From: Chimonanthus salicifolius
Taxonomy: Eukaryota > Streptophyta > Magnoliopsida > Laurales > Calycanthaceae
Reading direction: 5' to 3'
DNA: 64,000 nt
Assembly (NCBI GenBank): GCA_013350335.1
Contig: CM023539.1
Coordinates: forward strand, 38,426,631-38,490,630
Each line of letters starts with the position of its first letter. Within the stretch, counting starts at the first letter, position 1. Positions 1 to 10,979 of the stretch are shown one piece after another. The notes under the pieces are model-generated. The model was not told the DNA's origin and made no database searches. It saw only the letters and a list, made by a program, of their open reading frames with translations. Both the position numbers and the translations under genes were made by a program.

Positions 1-1460
1 AAACTTAGTATCAAAACTACCTCCTAAATTACATGGCCATGATTAAGTTGATAGGTCTAACCATTTATAAATAGGTTGAGATCAGGTATATCTATTTATA
101 AATGAATTTGGGTCGGGTATATTCAATTAATAAATGGGTTAAAAACTTATATCCATACCTTTTTAAAATGGTTAGGTTTGAATTAGGTACACACATCAAT
201 TCTACTCATTTAATAAATTTGTAACGAAAATTAGATCTAGATCTTTTTAAAAGTGAAATGATTGCTTACCTACTAAATAGAGTGGTGATGGGCATTTCAT
301 AAAAGTCCTTTTTTGAATACGTGGCCCACAAATCACAATGATTAAATCAATGAAGTCATACTTTTAAAGGTCGTTGAGTTTAAAGGTTAAAAAATAATTT
401 AAACTAATCAAATTTTAAAGAACATAAAAAATACAACCTTAAACGATTCAATTAAGATGATTTTTACTGAGTCACATATTCAACGAATAACCTTTCCAAC
501 TTATTCATCACTACTCTATTTGATGGACCTCATACATAGGTTTGTCAGATCTACTTAGTAGTTAGTACATCACCTACTCTTAATGTTCAAATTCTTTTTA
601 AGTTAGAAATTAATACGGACGTTGGTGTCTTTTATAACTAGAGACATCGGTGTACATTATCACCACTTAGGTAATGATAGATAGACAAAGTAACAAGTTT
701 AATGTTCTTTTTCATAAAAACACAAATAATCCTATTTATTCTCTTTTAAATCTTGATTTTGGTTTGACATGCAAAATCACAAGTTAGAATAATTTATTGT
801 GGGTTGTCATATGTCCTATTAGAGGGTAGGATCACCCTCTAAAAAGACTAACGTGAAGAATGATATTAAAATTTTATGAACATAGCACTATGTAACATGA
901 ACTTCATGATATTATTAAAATATGAAATTAAATAATTAAATTAATATTTTTATAGTTAAAACCTCATCTTCCACTAAGGAGAACCATATGAAAAATATAC
1001 AGCCCTTTTTGATGTAGTCTACAAATATAATAATTTGTTTTTTTATTCATGTAAACAGTAAAATAGGAAAAATATATAATATAGTCGAGTGCATCACTAA
1101 TAGGGTGGTTCCTTGTTATGAGTGGGGCCCAAAATCTGGCCTAAACCTTCATTAACAAACGGATTTGGACACATATTATATCTTTGGATTAGGCTTAACC
1201 TAAATTCTTAATCCCATTTATATGATGATCAGCTTGGAACTTTTAAAAAAGTCCATGAAAGCCCTAAGGAGATTTTATCCTATTTAATCATTCTATATGT
1301 ATGTGTCTCTATTCATCATCTTTTTAAAAATCTGTTGGAGTTTTTATATCATTTAAACATTATATTTGTATATGTACAATTGATTCATTATTTTTTTTAA
1401 AAAAAATCTAAAACTAATTAAAATCTGATAAAATTCAAATTGAAATTAGACCTGATGAAT
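1..1460. other. AT-rich sequence, no gene seen
   Basis: No open frame of credible length and no recognisable domain on either strand. Stretches such as 40-240, with GGGTCGGGTAT-like text, resemble worn hAT MITE ends, but no terminal pair or target duplication could be matched. Confidence 0.5.
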
Positions 1461-1468
1461 TATAATAG

Positions 1469-1672
1469 TAATAAGTCTTCATCATCTTTGTCAATTACTA
1501 AATATGTCCAACAATTCTGACCATTAAAATAAAGTTGTTAAAAATTAAAATTAATTCAATTGTTAGCTACTTGATATTTATAATAAGTCTTCATCATCTA
1601 TATCAATTACTAAGATGTCCAACAATTCTGACCATTAAAATAAAGTTGTTAAAAATTAAAATTAATTTTATT
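1469..1672. repeat. Imperfect tandem duplication, period about 112 bp
   Basis: The block starting ATAAGTCTTCATCATCT at 1471 recurs at 1583. Each copy continues through CAATTACTAA and then a shared stretch containing CCAACAATTCTGACC and AAAGTTGTTAAAAATTAAAA. Only a few substitutions and indels separate the copies. No coding content. Confidence 0.8.
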
Positions 1673-1853
1673 TTATTTATAGCTCATAATATCTATTTTT
1701 AATTTAAATAATTAGATCTTTAATAATTTTAAATAAACATACACAAACTTAGTATATTACAAATAAGACAAATTTAAACTTTACGCTTGTAAAACCCTAC
1801 AGGCTCCAATGATTGTAGAGCATAGCCTTGCCCCTCCAATGATTGTAACTTGT

Positions 1854-2347
1854 AAGCCGGTTTGGATGGGGGTAAAGGGTAAATCCTATTACAAGCCGGT
1901 TTGGATGGGGGTAAAGGGTAAATCCTATTACCGTATTTGATAATAGTGGAGTGGAGGTAAGGGTAAAAATTTGAATTTTTAAAACTTTTCTCTTCTCTAA
2001 AACTCTTTGGACTATGAGGGTTTTTATAAAAGCCTTGCTCCTCTTTACACCTATTTATCTCATCTATGCATTTATAGAGTAAAAATATTTAAAAATATTT
2101 TTTAATTGATAAATATTATTTAATAATTATATTTTATAAAATTTTATTTTATAATTAATTCTCATAAAATTATTAATATATCAAATTATCCAGACTTACC
2201 GTTACCAAATAAAAAAAAAATCTCCCAACTTTATTCCTATAATTACCAAACAAAATTATGATAACACATCTATAAAAGTAAACCCTGGTCAAAGTTAACT
2301 TCTTTAAATAATAACCTCTAAAAAATTTATCTCATCCAAATGCACCC
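1854..2347. mobile_element. Harbinger/Tourist-like MITE with internally duplicated end
   Basis: The left end reads GCCGGTTTGGATGGGGGTAA and the right end, on the opposite strand, reads GGGTGCATTTGGATGAGATA, giving imperfect terminal inverted repeats of the common plant GTTTGGATG type. The left end is duplicated in tandem with a 39-bp period (AAGCCGG at 1854 and 1893). The interior is AT-rich and non-coding. No clean target duplication was found, so the superfamily is inferred from the terminal text only. Confidence 0.5.
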
Positions 2348-2687
2348 AAAAGCTATACAACGGTTCTTTTGCTCCACTCGTTGAAAAACATGAATACTGA
2401 ATGACATTATTGACAACGGACAAAAGGGTTCGTCCATCACCTTCCACTCAAGTAATCAGATACGTCAATTTTTCGATAATTTTTTAATTTTTACTTTTTA
2501 ACAATGTTCTGTTAGAAGATGAGAGTAATTTTCAAAGGATAATAATTTTTTGCACCATATTTTCTCTGATATTGTATTTTTTTAAAAGAAATTTTTAAAT
2601 TTATCTCTATTTCTCCTCTTTCCTTCTCTTTTTCTCCTTTTTAAAAATAAAGGCAAATTTAAAAAGAGTAATAGAATTTATTTTTTC

Positions 2688-4108
2688 ACGGGTTGCAAAT
2701 TTTTAGTCTTTCTTTATTCTGTTCCTATTTTCCCGTTTCTCGTTTTCCTGCTATTCCTCTTTCCCACCTCAGCATGGGAACTCCTCTCCTTTCCAGTTTT
2801 CCTCTTTCATGATCCTCCTCTCCTTTCCAGTTTTCCTCTTTCATGATTCTCTTTTCCCACTGCAGCATCATTCAATTGGGAACTCTTCCTCTCCTTTCCA
2901 GTTTTCCACTTTCATGAGATCTCTCTCGTCCTTCTCTCTGTTCTCATCTCTCTCATTTCCTTCCATCTCATATGGTCTCTCTCCATCTCTGCATTGGGCT
3001 GATGATTTTTTTAACAGATGAAATTTGATTCTTTTTTTCTTTTGTAATAAATCAATGTTAACACAGTTAATGACATTGCTATGATTTCACTTAAGCTTCT
3101 CATTATCAGAAAATTAATAGACTAAATTTGACTTTATTAAATAGAGGACCTGCTCTTGCAATCTTCCAAAATATTCTTGTTTTTTCAGTCCCTCAAATCC
3201 TAGCTTACCAATGCACCTTAGTCCTGCTAGCTCTAGAACCAATTCTGTTTCTTGAAAAATTGTTTAATCTCACCATGGATGTTTTGATATCCTATGGGTC
3301 CCATTGTCTAGGTTTCCCATTGAGGTCTTTTGTTGTTGTGGGTGTGGGGGTTCATCATACTGATTATTTGAACATTTCGATCATTTATCATCTTTTCAAA
3401 AATATTTATTCACTAATGTTCCCTCTTTAAGTTTTTGGATTTTGGAGGATAACAGAACTAGTTATCTTTTAAGAACTTTAAAAAAAAAAAAAATTGAATG
3501 CAATTTTCTAACAAATCCAATGAGGAAGTCAAAGAAGAAACCAAATTCTCTATTCACATTAAAGAGTTGGGGAAATGACTCACATACTTTCATATTATTA
3601 TCAATATAAATAAAATTTACAAGCCTCTCTTTAATAAGGAACCAAACAATTAGGATACATGAGGAGGAACAAATCAATTAGAATACAATTGATTAGGTTT
3701 AAGATTAGAGAGAGTTCCTCTTGGGTTAGGATTGGGAGTTCCATGTGGAAGTTAATACTCTCCCGCAAAATTGATAGTGGAAGAGAGACTGAGCAAGGAG
3801 AATCATTGCTTCAAGAGCTCTTTAGTGTAGATGTTAGCGAGTTGACTCGAAAAAAATACGAACTGAATCCGATGAGAGCCGACCGTGACACATTTTCACA
3901 TGAAGTAATAGTGAAGGTCAATATATTTTGCTTTTGTAAAAAGACATCAATTATTTTATTTTGCTGACAAAAGGTGAAGGAAATGAGAGAGAAGGACGAG
4001 AGAGGACCCCTGAGAAATAATGAATGTCTCGTGAAAGAGAGGAAAACTGGAAAGGAGGGGAGGAGAGAGGGGTTTAACCGGAATTATAAAGAAAAATTCA
4101 CAGCCCGT
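2688..4108. mobile_element. Possible TIR DNA transposon remnant (unclassified, about 1.4 kb)
   Basis: ACGGGTTGCAAATTTTTA at 2688 is matched by ACGGGCTGTGAATTTTTC on the opposite strand ending at 4108. Inside these, the pyrimidine-rich text CTTTCCAGTTTTCCTCTTTC near 2795 and 2830 is matched in inverted orientation near 4033-4062. The paired ends suggest a Mutator-like or similar element. No transposase is recognisable; open frames of about 100 codons at 3128-3430 and 3659-3967 have no domain I know. No target duplication was found. Confidence 0.4.
2780..2920. repeat. Short tandem repeat of a CCTTTCCAGTTTTCC unit
   Basis: The unit TCCTCTCCTTTCCAGTTTTC followed by CTCTTTCATGAT occurs at about 2781 and again about 34 bp later, with a third diverged copy near 2886. 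It lies in the left subterminal part of the putative TIR element, and its reverse complement is found near the right end. Confidence 0.7.
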
Positions 4109-4146
4109 ATAAGATGAAAAAAAGATCATTACGCATTTGAAAATTC

Positions 4147-4536
4147 GAGGGGTGAAACTCGGGTCGGGTTTTGGCCCGAACCTGCATGACCCGACTCGAA
4201 AATCATGTGGGTCGGGTTATGAAAGTCGGGTCAGCGGGTTAGGTATGGTTGAGAAGTCAGAAACCCACATTGAATTCAGGTCGGGCTGAGTTGAGAGATT
4301 TTTAAGTTAACTTGACCCGACTCGATCAAACCGATCCGACCCGGTAAAAAGTAGGCTAAAGTAGGTTCAAAATACGGGTCGGGTCGGGTCGGGTTTCGGG
4401 TTGAATTGGATTATAATTTGGGTCAGGTCAAGATGTCCGAGTCAAACGTTCGGATCGGGTCAGTTTCCATATATTAATAACTCGGATCAGGTTGGGTTTT
4501 AAAAAACCCGACCGTACCAGCCCGATTTCAACCCTA
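4147..4536. mobile_element. hAT-type MITE with 8-bp target duplication
   Basis: The element begins GAGGGGTGAAACTCGGG and ends, on the opposite strand, TAGGGTTGAAATCGGG. It is flanked on both sides by the 8-mer GAAAATTC (4139-4146 and 4537-4544). An 8-bp duplication is the hAT hallmark. The interior is made of variants of GGGTCGGGT and CCCGACCC and has no coding capacity. Confidence 0.75.
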
Positions 4537-4544
4537 GAAAATTC

Positions 4545-5300
4545 TATTTAAAGAGTGCGCTGTAGAATAAAATGGAGGTGTAAAAATCACGATCTATTTT
4601 TAAAATATGTACAATTTTTTTCATTCATGCATCGAACAATTCTACGAAGAATAGTTTACCGCCATTTTACCTAATTTTTGGAAAAAAATTTGGTTGCTTA
4701 TTTGAATTTTCATGTGGGACTCATCTAAACTTTAAATTCACACTCTCTAATTCTCATATTTACCAGTGTCTTATAACTTATATTCTTTATCATATTAAAT
4801 TTATTTGAAGTTAACTTTATTAATGAATTAAAGTTTGATTAAAAATATCTCTATTTTAATCATTAATCTTCAAATTTTTGAAAAATTATCACTTTTCAAA
4901 TTTAATAAATTTAGATTTTTGAGAGAAGCATCGTACTAAAATTTTGATTCAAATACTGTCATTTCTTCACATTTGAAGTCATTACTATAAGTCCAATAGA
5001 GCCTATCGGAGATTGTTGTCTAGATGGATGGGCTATTGGGCTTTTTTTTCCTAAAATGAATGATTAAATTAAAATAAAAAGTAAATTGATTAACATTTTT
5101 TTTATGAGAAGACACCTTTTAATATTCCTTTAATTTAAAGACAAAAAATTCTATGTTAATATATAATATAATTATTTTTTATACTAAAATTCCATCAAGT
5201 AATTTTGTCATTTAAAATTTTCTATAAAAATAAAGAATGTTACCTTATAAAAGATATTATTCCAATCTATTGAGATAAAAAATAAGTTCAAAGTTGGTTG
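4545..5300. other. AT-rich sequence, no gene seen
   Basis: No credible open frame, RNA gene or terminal repeat recognised. Confidence 0.5.
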
Positions 5301-5495
5301 TCATTCTTTTTCGTTTGAAACATGGGTACCATCACTCCAAGTAAGACTAAGTCCACAAGCATCTACAAACTTGTCAATCCACACGTGATGAGGAGTAACC
5401 TCATGAAGAGAGATCTAAAGGAATTTGAGCGTGAATCAAACTCAAGACCTTCTTTTATAAAAGGAGTTTCTTAACTGTCAGACCAACCCTAACCC
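5300..5495 (-). mobile_element. Degenerate tRNA-derived SINE (probable)
   Basis: Read on the minus strand from 5495, the head is GGTTGGTCTGACAGTTAAGA, followed about 45 bases later by GAGTTTGATTCACGC, a worn B-box. The same head-to-B-box layout occurs in the well-bounded SINE at 20297-20488, with GGCTTGACGGTTAAGA and GGTTCGAGTCC. The 3' end and target duplication are not clear. Confidence 0.4.
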
Positions 5496-5858
5496 CCTCT
5501 GGTTCTCATTTCTCAATTTAATAAGACACTCTTTTCTTCTCTATAACCAGAGCTTTTTGGAGATAAATGACATTTTCTACTTCTTTTCATTTTATATAAG
5601 AGGGAAAATAAAATTTTAATAAGCAAAATAATGAGATTTTTCTTGTTTACCAAAATAATATTTTATTTATTTATAATAAAAATAAAAATTTAATACAAAA
5701 TAATAAAAATATTGAATTTTTACTAATGAAAATAGGTTTAGTAGACATTATTGAATAACATGAATCCAACAAAAACATAATTCTTTCTGCAGAACTACTT
5801 GCTTCGAAATAAAAGACCTATCGATTAATATTATTGACGACTCATGTTAATATACAGC
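5496..5858. other. AT-rich sequence, no gene seen
   Basis: Nothing recognisable on either strand. Confidence 0.5.
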
Positions 5859-6193
5859 AGGAGAAGGCCCATATCCAGATTACTTTAAAATACTAAAAGC
5901 TCTCTCTCTCTCTATCTCATCAGAAAAACAAGAAACGCAAAGATAGCTGAATCAAAGAGCTTTCGGTTTTGTTTGGAAGGGATGAAGCTGAAGAAGAAGA
6001 TGGAGATATAAAGGTCAGTACAACTGGTGGTAAGTTCGCTTGAGAGGAGAAGATTTTCTTAACTTGTGGAGCTTGCAAGCAAGATCCTGCAATCTCGCCT
6101 TCAGCAACGCTGGAGATCGCTCCATTCCATCGCTTATCTGAAACCCAAAATACTCAAATTCATCTGAGACCGAGAGAAGAAGCTAATTAAGAT
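5859..6193 (+). promoter_or_regulatory. Promoter and 5'-exon-like patch of an unidentified transcript
   Basis: Unlike its AT-rich surroundings this patch has balanced composition. It contains AAGGCCCATAT at about 5865, a site-II-type GGCCCA promoter element, then a pyrimidine patch with CTCTCTCTCTCTATCTCATC near 5900, a common plant initiator style. About 260 bases of exon-like sequence follow, ending AAGAT then GTAAGTAT at 6193, a strong plus-strand donor. A short upstream frame starts at ATGAAGCTGAAGAAG. The minus strand has an open frame over 6145-5930 that I do not recognise. No downstream exon could be found before the bHLH gene. It may be a gene relic, a non-coding RNA or a captured fragment. 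Confidence 0.25.
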
Positions 6194-6275
6194 GTAAGTA
6201 TAAAAAATCAATTTTTTATCCCCCTCTTCCCCTTTTGAAAATTCTTTGTATTCATAATACTCAAGATAATTCCTC

Positions 6276-6619
6276 GCCTGTGTTTGGATGGAGAATAAAT
6301 TTTGGAGGGATTACTTATGGTAACTCTTGAAAAGGGTTTTCAAAAGTTGAGGGAGGAGGGTAAAAAATTAATTTTTAATTCCTCCCCTTAATTATCAAAC
6401 ACGTGTAATAGAGAGATTACCCTTGTTACCCATGCAGCCCTTTGTCAAAAATATCCCGAGGGTGACCCCTTACCCTTGTTAGGTAATAAAAAAATTACCT
6501 TAAGTGAGTGTAAAAATTTTAAAAATTACTCTTCTCATCACCTTTTTTGAATACTTTATTGAAACTTGGGGTATTCAAAGGTGACTCCTGTAAAATTGCC
6601 CTTCATTCAAATGCAGCCC
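6276..6619. mobile_element. Harbinger/Tourist-like MITE
   Basis: The left end GCCTGTGTTTGGATGGAG pairs with the right end, which reads CGGGCTGCATTTGAATGAAG on the opposite strand. The interior is AT-rich and non-coding, with TTACCC/GGGTAA-rich subterminal parts. It is the same terminal style as the element at 1854-2347. Single ends of this kind also occur at 60790. Confidence 0.5.
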
Positions 6620-7130
6620 GAATAACATTTTCAAAATGTACCCCTCATCCACACTCATCGTGAGTTCTTTTTCTCCAACGCTTGAGGGTTACATGGGATC
6701 TCCGACTCCCCAAGTAAAAAATCAACGCCATAAGACATCATAAGCAAAGACAAAACTCACCAATTAACCAGACTTTTTCTTTTTAATTATAACGTGGGTA
6801 CTAATCCCATCAAAGCCACCAACAAACCATGTATCAAACAAGTAACTTAGCTTGAAAAATATTAAATTTAGGCACTACAATCAACGTGAGAAATCATCTA
6901 TTCAACAAGAAAGGCACTTTTTTGAGCAACTTTAGATTATGAGAATATTAAATACAAAGATGTTTTAAGACCACTTTTAATGAGATTTTTAAAATTTTAT
7001 TTTGATTAGACAAGAGAAATCATATTTTTTAAGATTTTAATTTTTTTTATTGATCAAAATATAAAAAATTATAGATTAAATTAATAAAGTAGAAAATTTA
7101 AATTAGTATCAAATTAGATATATAAATATG
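6620..7130. other. No gene seen
   Basis: AT-rich, with no credible open frame or repeat structure. Confidence 0.5.
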
Positions 7131-7475
7131 ACAGAGCATTAGATCAAATGAGTAATGTAAGTCAGGAAGTGAGAGGTTGTGAATTCGAACTTTCATAGTT
7201 TAATTTTGGTATGCTCTAGGGGTAGTAGGTTCACTCGTATGATTGTAGGTTTGAAACCCCATGACCTAATCTTAGTATATTATAAGAGTACTGATCTCAC
7301 CATGTGAATTTTATGGTAAATATCTTATAATTTTTTACACATAAATTAAAAAGAAATAAAAAATATAGGTCAAAATTCTAAGAGTACTGATCTCACCATG
7401 TGAATTTTACGGTAAATATCCTATATTTTTTACACATAAATTAAAAAAAATAAAAAATATAGGTTAAAATTTACA
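7130..7475 (+). repeat. SINE-like heads followed by a 96-bp tandem duplication
   Basis: GTGAATTCGAACTTTC at about 7168 and TAGGTTTGAAACCCC at about 7246 each resemble a tRNA B-box. Downstream, the block starting AAGAGTACTGATCTCACCAT at 7284 is repeated at 7380 with only a few differences. This looks like a degraded tRNA-derived SINE whose tail was tandemly duplicated. The assignment is tentative. Confidence 0.35.
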
Positions 7476-8517
7476 AATCTCATGAGAACAATTTTATAGT
7501 CATAGAAGATGATGATCGTACCCTTTCTTACATCAGGCTCTGAACATATTTACATGAGACGCAGTTATGTTGACAGTGATGGTACGATTAGAAAGGTTCT
7601 AATTAAAACGTGGCAGGGGTAAAGGTTTCAAAACATTGGAGTAAAAATTATCGATAAGGTTTTATCGATTTATTGAGTGTGTATGAATAAAGAGTTTTCA
7701 CACACATTAAAAGATTAGTTGGATAGTACGTTCGGACACTTTCAGATTTAAAAAAAAAAAAAAAAATTGTGAGGCTTGGGTATGTCTGTCACTAAAATAG
7801 CTATTCTATGGCCACATACTTTGTTCAATATATCTTATAATATTTAAGAATTTCTTTTATATATAATCACCTAGGTGAATTTTTTATTAAATTCAATTAA
7901 AAAATCAATGTGAAATGCTCTAAAAAATCAATATTTTTAAACGCATCTAATAATTATAATATATTGACATCAAACAATATGAAAACATCATGACACGGCT
8001 GATTCGCCTCTAAGATTTAAAATATCCATTTCTTAAAGTCATCAATTGAAACACATTTATTTTATATTACTGAAACATTAGAGATTTTAATCGTTATTTG
8101 AAATAGTAATCAATGCAATTTGTTTTTTCTATAATTATCATTTGAATTAAAAAAAACAATCTTTTTAGTATTTTAAAGATATAGTGTTTCAATAATCAAA
8201 GATAATTGTTTTAGATTGGTTAATTTTTTAATTGCAAAAATAAATTTTGACCCTATTTTTGTTTTAATAATATGGATATCTCCACTGTAGATTAGATTGA
8301 GACTAATCTCACAGTACATGTATAAATCTTCCAATTCACATATGAAGAGTAACTTGTAGTTGAGAGTGAATTGAATTCAAAGATAAGACAGGTTTCTTGT
8401 TAAAAAAAAAAACTCTTATTTAATGAATTTTGTAGATATTAAATATACATTGATCAATAAAGAATATGTATGCCTATTATTATAATGTAATTTGTATAGC
8501 AGGATTTGGCCAATTCG
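7476..8517. other. 3' flank of the bHLH gene, no other gene seen
   Basis: AT-rich sequence with a poly-A run at 7749-7766. No domain or RNA gene recognised. The immediate 3' flank of the bHLH reading frame is included. Confidence 0.5.
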
Positions 8518-8626
8518 TTAGTAAAATGACGAATCCGTATTGTAGACGATTTCATGTAAGTGGAAAAATCCGAATACCTTGCTTTCAGAGTGGTGGAGAA
8601 GCTTGTCGCCGTCGCGGATAATGCGT
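8518..8626 (-). pseudogene. Out-of-frame continuation of the bHLH ACT-like domain
   Basis: Shifting by one base after the ACG codon at 8626-8624 keeps an open frame for about 34 more codons to TAA at 8520-8518. It contains DGDKLLHH, which resembles the conserved end of bHLH-associated ACT-like domains. Either the sequence has a one-base insertion (allele or sequencing error) or the truncated C terminus is genuine. Confidence 0.45.
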
Positions 8627-9106
8627 GGAGCGCAGAATCTCCAGGTGGTGCGCCTCCAACTCTTCCACCACTGCAGACAAGAGCAACGCCTGAGAAGTAC
8701 CCTTGGTGTCCGTCAACGACACATTGACTCGGTTCCCACGAACTCGGATCGCCACTGACGAAGACGGCTCAGACGACACTCGGATGTCGCAGTTCCCTGA
8801 GCTGTGATCGGAAACCTGCACTGGAGGTCCATCAGACCTCGTTCGGGGCTGGCAGTCGGGCCTTTTCCGGAGGGAGCGGATGCGGGCAGCGGCTAAAGGG
8901 ATGTATTTGATGATCTCGTCCAAGATGGCCGACTGCTCCTTGCGAACTGTACTGGCGTGGGGAAGGAGCGCGTGCAGTGACATGAAGAGCTCGCGCATGG
9001 TATTCCGCCGCTCCCGCTCCGCCATCTTGTGCCGCTCGCGTGGGTCAGCTGCTACAGCACCACCGCTCACCCCTCCCATTTTCGCGGAATTCCACTCGAT
9101 CGTCAT
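8585..9106 (-). CDS. bHLH transcription factor, bHLH95/ZHOUPI-like, ACT-like domain apparently frameshifted
   Basis: Single-exon frame of 173 codons. A basic region with H26, E30 and R34 (the H-E-R pattern of E-box binders) leads into helix 1 (MRELFMSLHALLP), a loop, and helix 2 (SAILDEIIKYIPL), ending near residue 75. The ERERR..M..LF..LHALLP text is typical of the bHLH95/ZHOUPI group, nuclear regulators known from Arabidopsis endosperm development; this placement is inferred from the motif alone. From about residue 115 an ACT-like fold follows (RGNRVNVSLTDTKG, then VVEELEAHHLEILRST). After T161 the annotated frame gives an unrelated basic tail, HYPRRRQ, and stops. The next frame carries IRDGDKLLHHSESKV, which fits the missing ACT strand, and stops at 8518-8520. 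This suggests a one-base indel near 8623. M10 is an alternative start. GC content is far above the flanks. Confidence 0.8.
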   Translation of the reverse strand: MTIEWNSAKMGGVSGGAVAADPRERHKMAERERRNTMRELFMSLHALLPHASTVRKEQSAILDEIIKYIPLAAARIRSLRKRPDCQPRTRSDGPPVQVSDHSSGNCDIRVSSEPSSSVAIRVRGNRVNVSLTDTKGTSQALLLSAVVEELEAHHLEILRSTHYPRRRQASPPL

Positions 9107-9303
9107 CTCTTTCTCTCCCCACTTTTACTGAGTTCAGAGATGGCTGCCACTGCCAGTTCTCTCTCCATTTTCACGTCTCATTTGTTAAAAAAGACGAGCC
9201 CAATTATTTCAAAAATGATTTCCCTAGAAAACGACAAGAGGCTATTAATTTAATGATAAGTAAAATATCGCATTTCCTTACCCACTTGTTTTAAAAAAAA
9301 TAC

Positions 9304-10128
9304 TGTGAAATTACGATTCTACCTTTCCATTTAAATAGTGTGAAATTATGATTCAGCCTTTCGTTTATTTTTATCTTAATGGAAAATGTAATTCTTCAGA
9401 TAGTTTTTAGAGAGAGATTTTTAAAAAAAGTCATTTCTCGATCGATTTTTACAAATAAGGTATCAAAATTTATGTACTATGAATTTTATGAACTATATGA
9501 CTGATTTTAAGTAAAAATGATATAGTTTTGAACTTCAAAATTGTACCCAAAGAATTAAGAAAAAATGACTTTTCCTCTTAATTTTTTGGGTACAATTTTT
9601 GAAGTCTAAAACTATACTATTTTCACCTAAAATCAGTTACGGAGTTCATAAAATTCAGAATAGATGAATTTTGATATATTGTTTGTAGAAACCGGTCGAG
9701 AAACCGTCTCCCTGCCAACTGTATGTAACCTTTGTGCATTTTGCTCAGATTTTCAAAAGAGGCAGTTTCTCGACTGATTTTTACAAACAAGGTATCAAAA
9801 TTCATCTATTATGAATTTTATGAACTTTGTAACTGATTTTAGGTGAAATTGTATAGTTTTGGGCTTCAAAAATTGTACTCAAAGAATTAAGAGAGAAAGT
9901 CATTTTTTCTTAATTCTTTAGGTACAATTTTGAAGTCCAAAACTATATCATTTCTACTTAAAATCAGTCTCGAGATTCATAAAATTCAAAGTAAATAATT
10001 TTGATACCTTATTTGTAGAAATCGGTCGAAAAACTGGTCTCGTTTGAAAATCCCTCTCCAAAAACCATCTGAACGAATGAATTTTCTACCGGATGATTTT
10101 AAGCGGAAGGGCAGAATTGTAATTTCAC
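9304..10128. mobile_element. Foldback / MULE-type MITE with four alternating internal repeats
   Basis: The outer ends are inverted: TGTGAAATTACGATTCTACC at 9304 (with a second tandem copy at 9338) against GGTGAAATTACAATTCTGCC on the opposite strand ending at 10128. Between them a unit of about 130-140 bp recurs four times in alternating orientation: forward near 9431-9570, reverse near 9575-9706, forward near 9762-9905 and reverse near 9908-10036. The marker text TTTTTACAAA.AAGGTATCAAAA shows each copy. There is no coding capacity. It starts about 200 bp upstream of the bHLH start codon. No target duplication was recognised, so the superfamily is uncertain. Confidence 0.7.
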
Positions 10129-10979
10129 CTTATGTTTTTGAAAACAGGTGTGTATAGAAAGAAAAGTCAAGTGTCTATATGGGCGGCCTTAAATATTTGT
10201 AAAATGTGAGCCCCGTCAAGCTAACATGTTCTCTTGCGGATAGGCTGGTAAGCGGACTTGGATTTGGCCCGCTCAGCAAGATTCGAGTCTGGATCCACTA
10301 AGAAAAGGGTCTGGATCCAGCCTGGCCCAGTAAACAAGATCTACTACAATTTACACACGGCCCCTATAAATTTAGAAAAAGTAAATATAGGCGCTGAGAG
10401 GGAGGAACCAGAGAGAGAAGGAGAAAGAGCTATCCTATATGAAGAAAGAGAAGATAGGTTCAGGATTGCTTGGAAAGAGTTGAAAGAGAGCAAGGAAGGA
10501 AAGAGATGGAGAAAGCGATCCAGCGTGCTGGTGAGAGAAAGGAAGAGAGAGAATGAGTGACCTGAGAGTGTGTAATGAGAGTTAGGGTGTCGGTGTTATA
10601 TACGTGAGTCCGACGGGCTTTCGGACTCATCAATGGCCCGTCCAAAAATTATTGAATCCTTAGTGTCTGGGATACATCATATTGGGTAGAGTTAACCCAA
10701 ACTGTCAAACTGTAGCCCGACCTGAATTTGTATAATATAGGCCTGAAAGGAGTTTTTTTTTTATTCTATAAAATAAAAAATAATTTATTATATAAATGTA
10801 CCTTAAATTTGGGCTTTTGTGCTAAACTCTGGTTTTTTATGTATTAGGCCTGAGCTCATCCCAAATTCTAATTCACGCAGAAAATTTTGGGCCCAAAAAT
10901 GTGCCCAACCCAAGCCCGAGTCAATCCAAAGCCAAATTTTTTCGGGTTTTTTTCAAACGGGCTCAGGTTACGCTTGACC
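10129..10979. other. Non-coding stretch with a TATA-like box and purine-rich leader
   Basis: CCCCTATAAATTTAG at about 10360 is followed by 200 bases of GA-rich sequence. Open frames here are low-complexity artefacts. It could be a worn LTR or promoter, but no paired copy exists in the window. Confidence 0.3.

Noticed and set aside
2809..3967. Frames of 70-102 codons at 2809, 3128 and 3659
   Set aside because: No transposase or host domain recognised; they lie inside a putative TIR element and may be chance.
8880..9294. Plus-strand open frames across the bHLH gene
   Set aside because: They mirror the GC-rich bHLH coding sequence on the other strand; only the minus frame has a domain.
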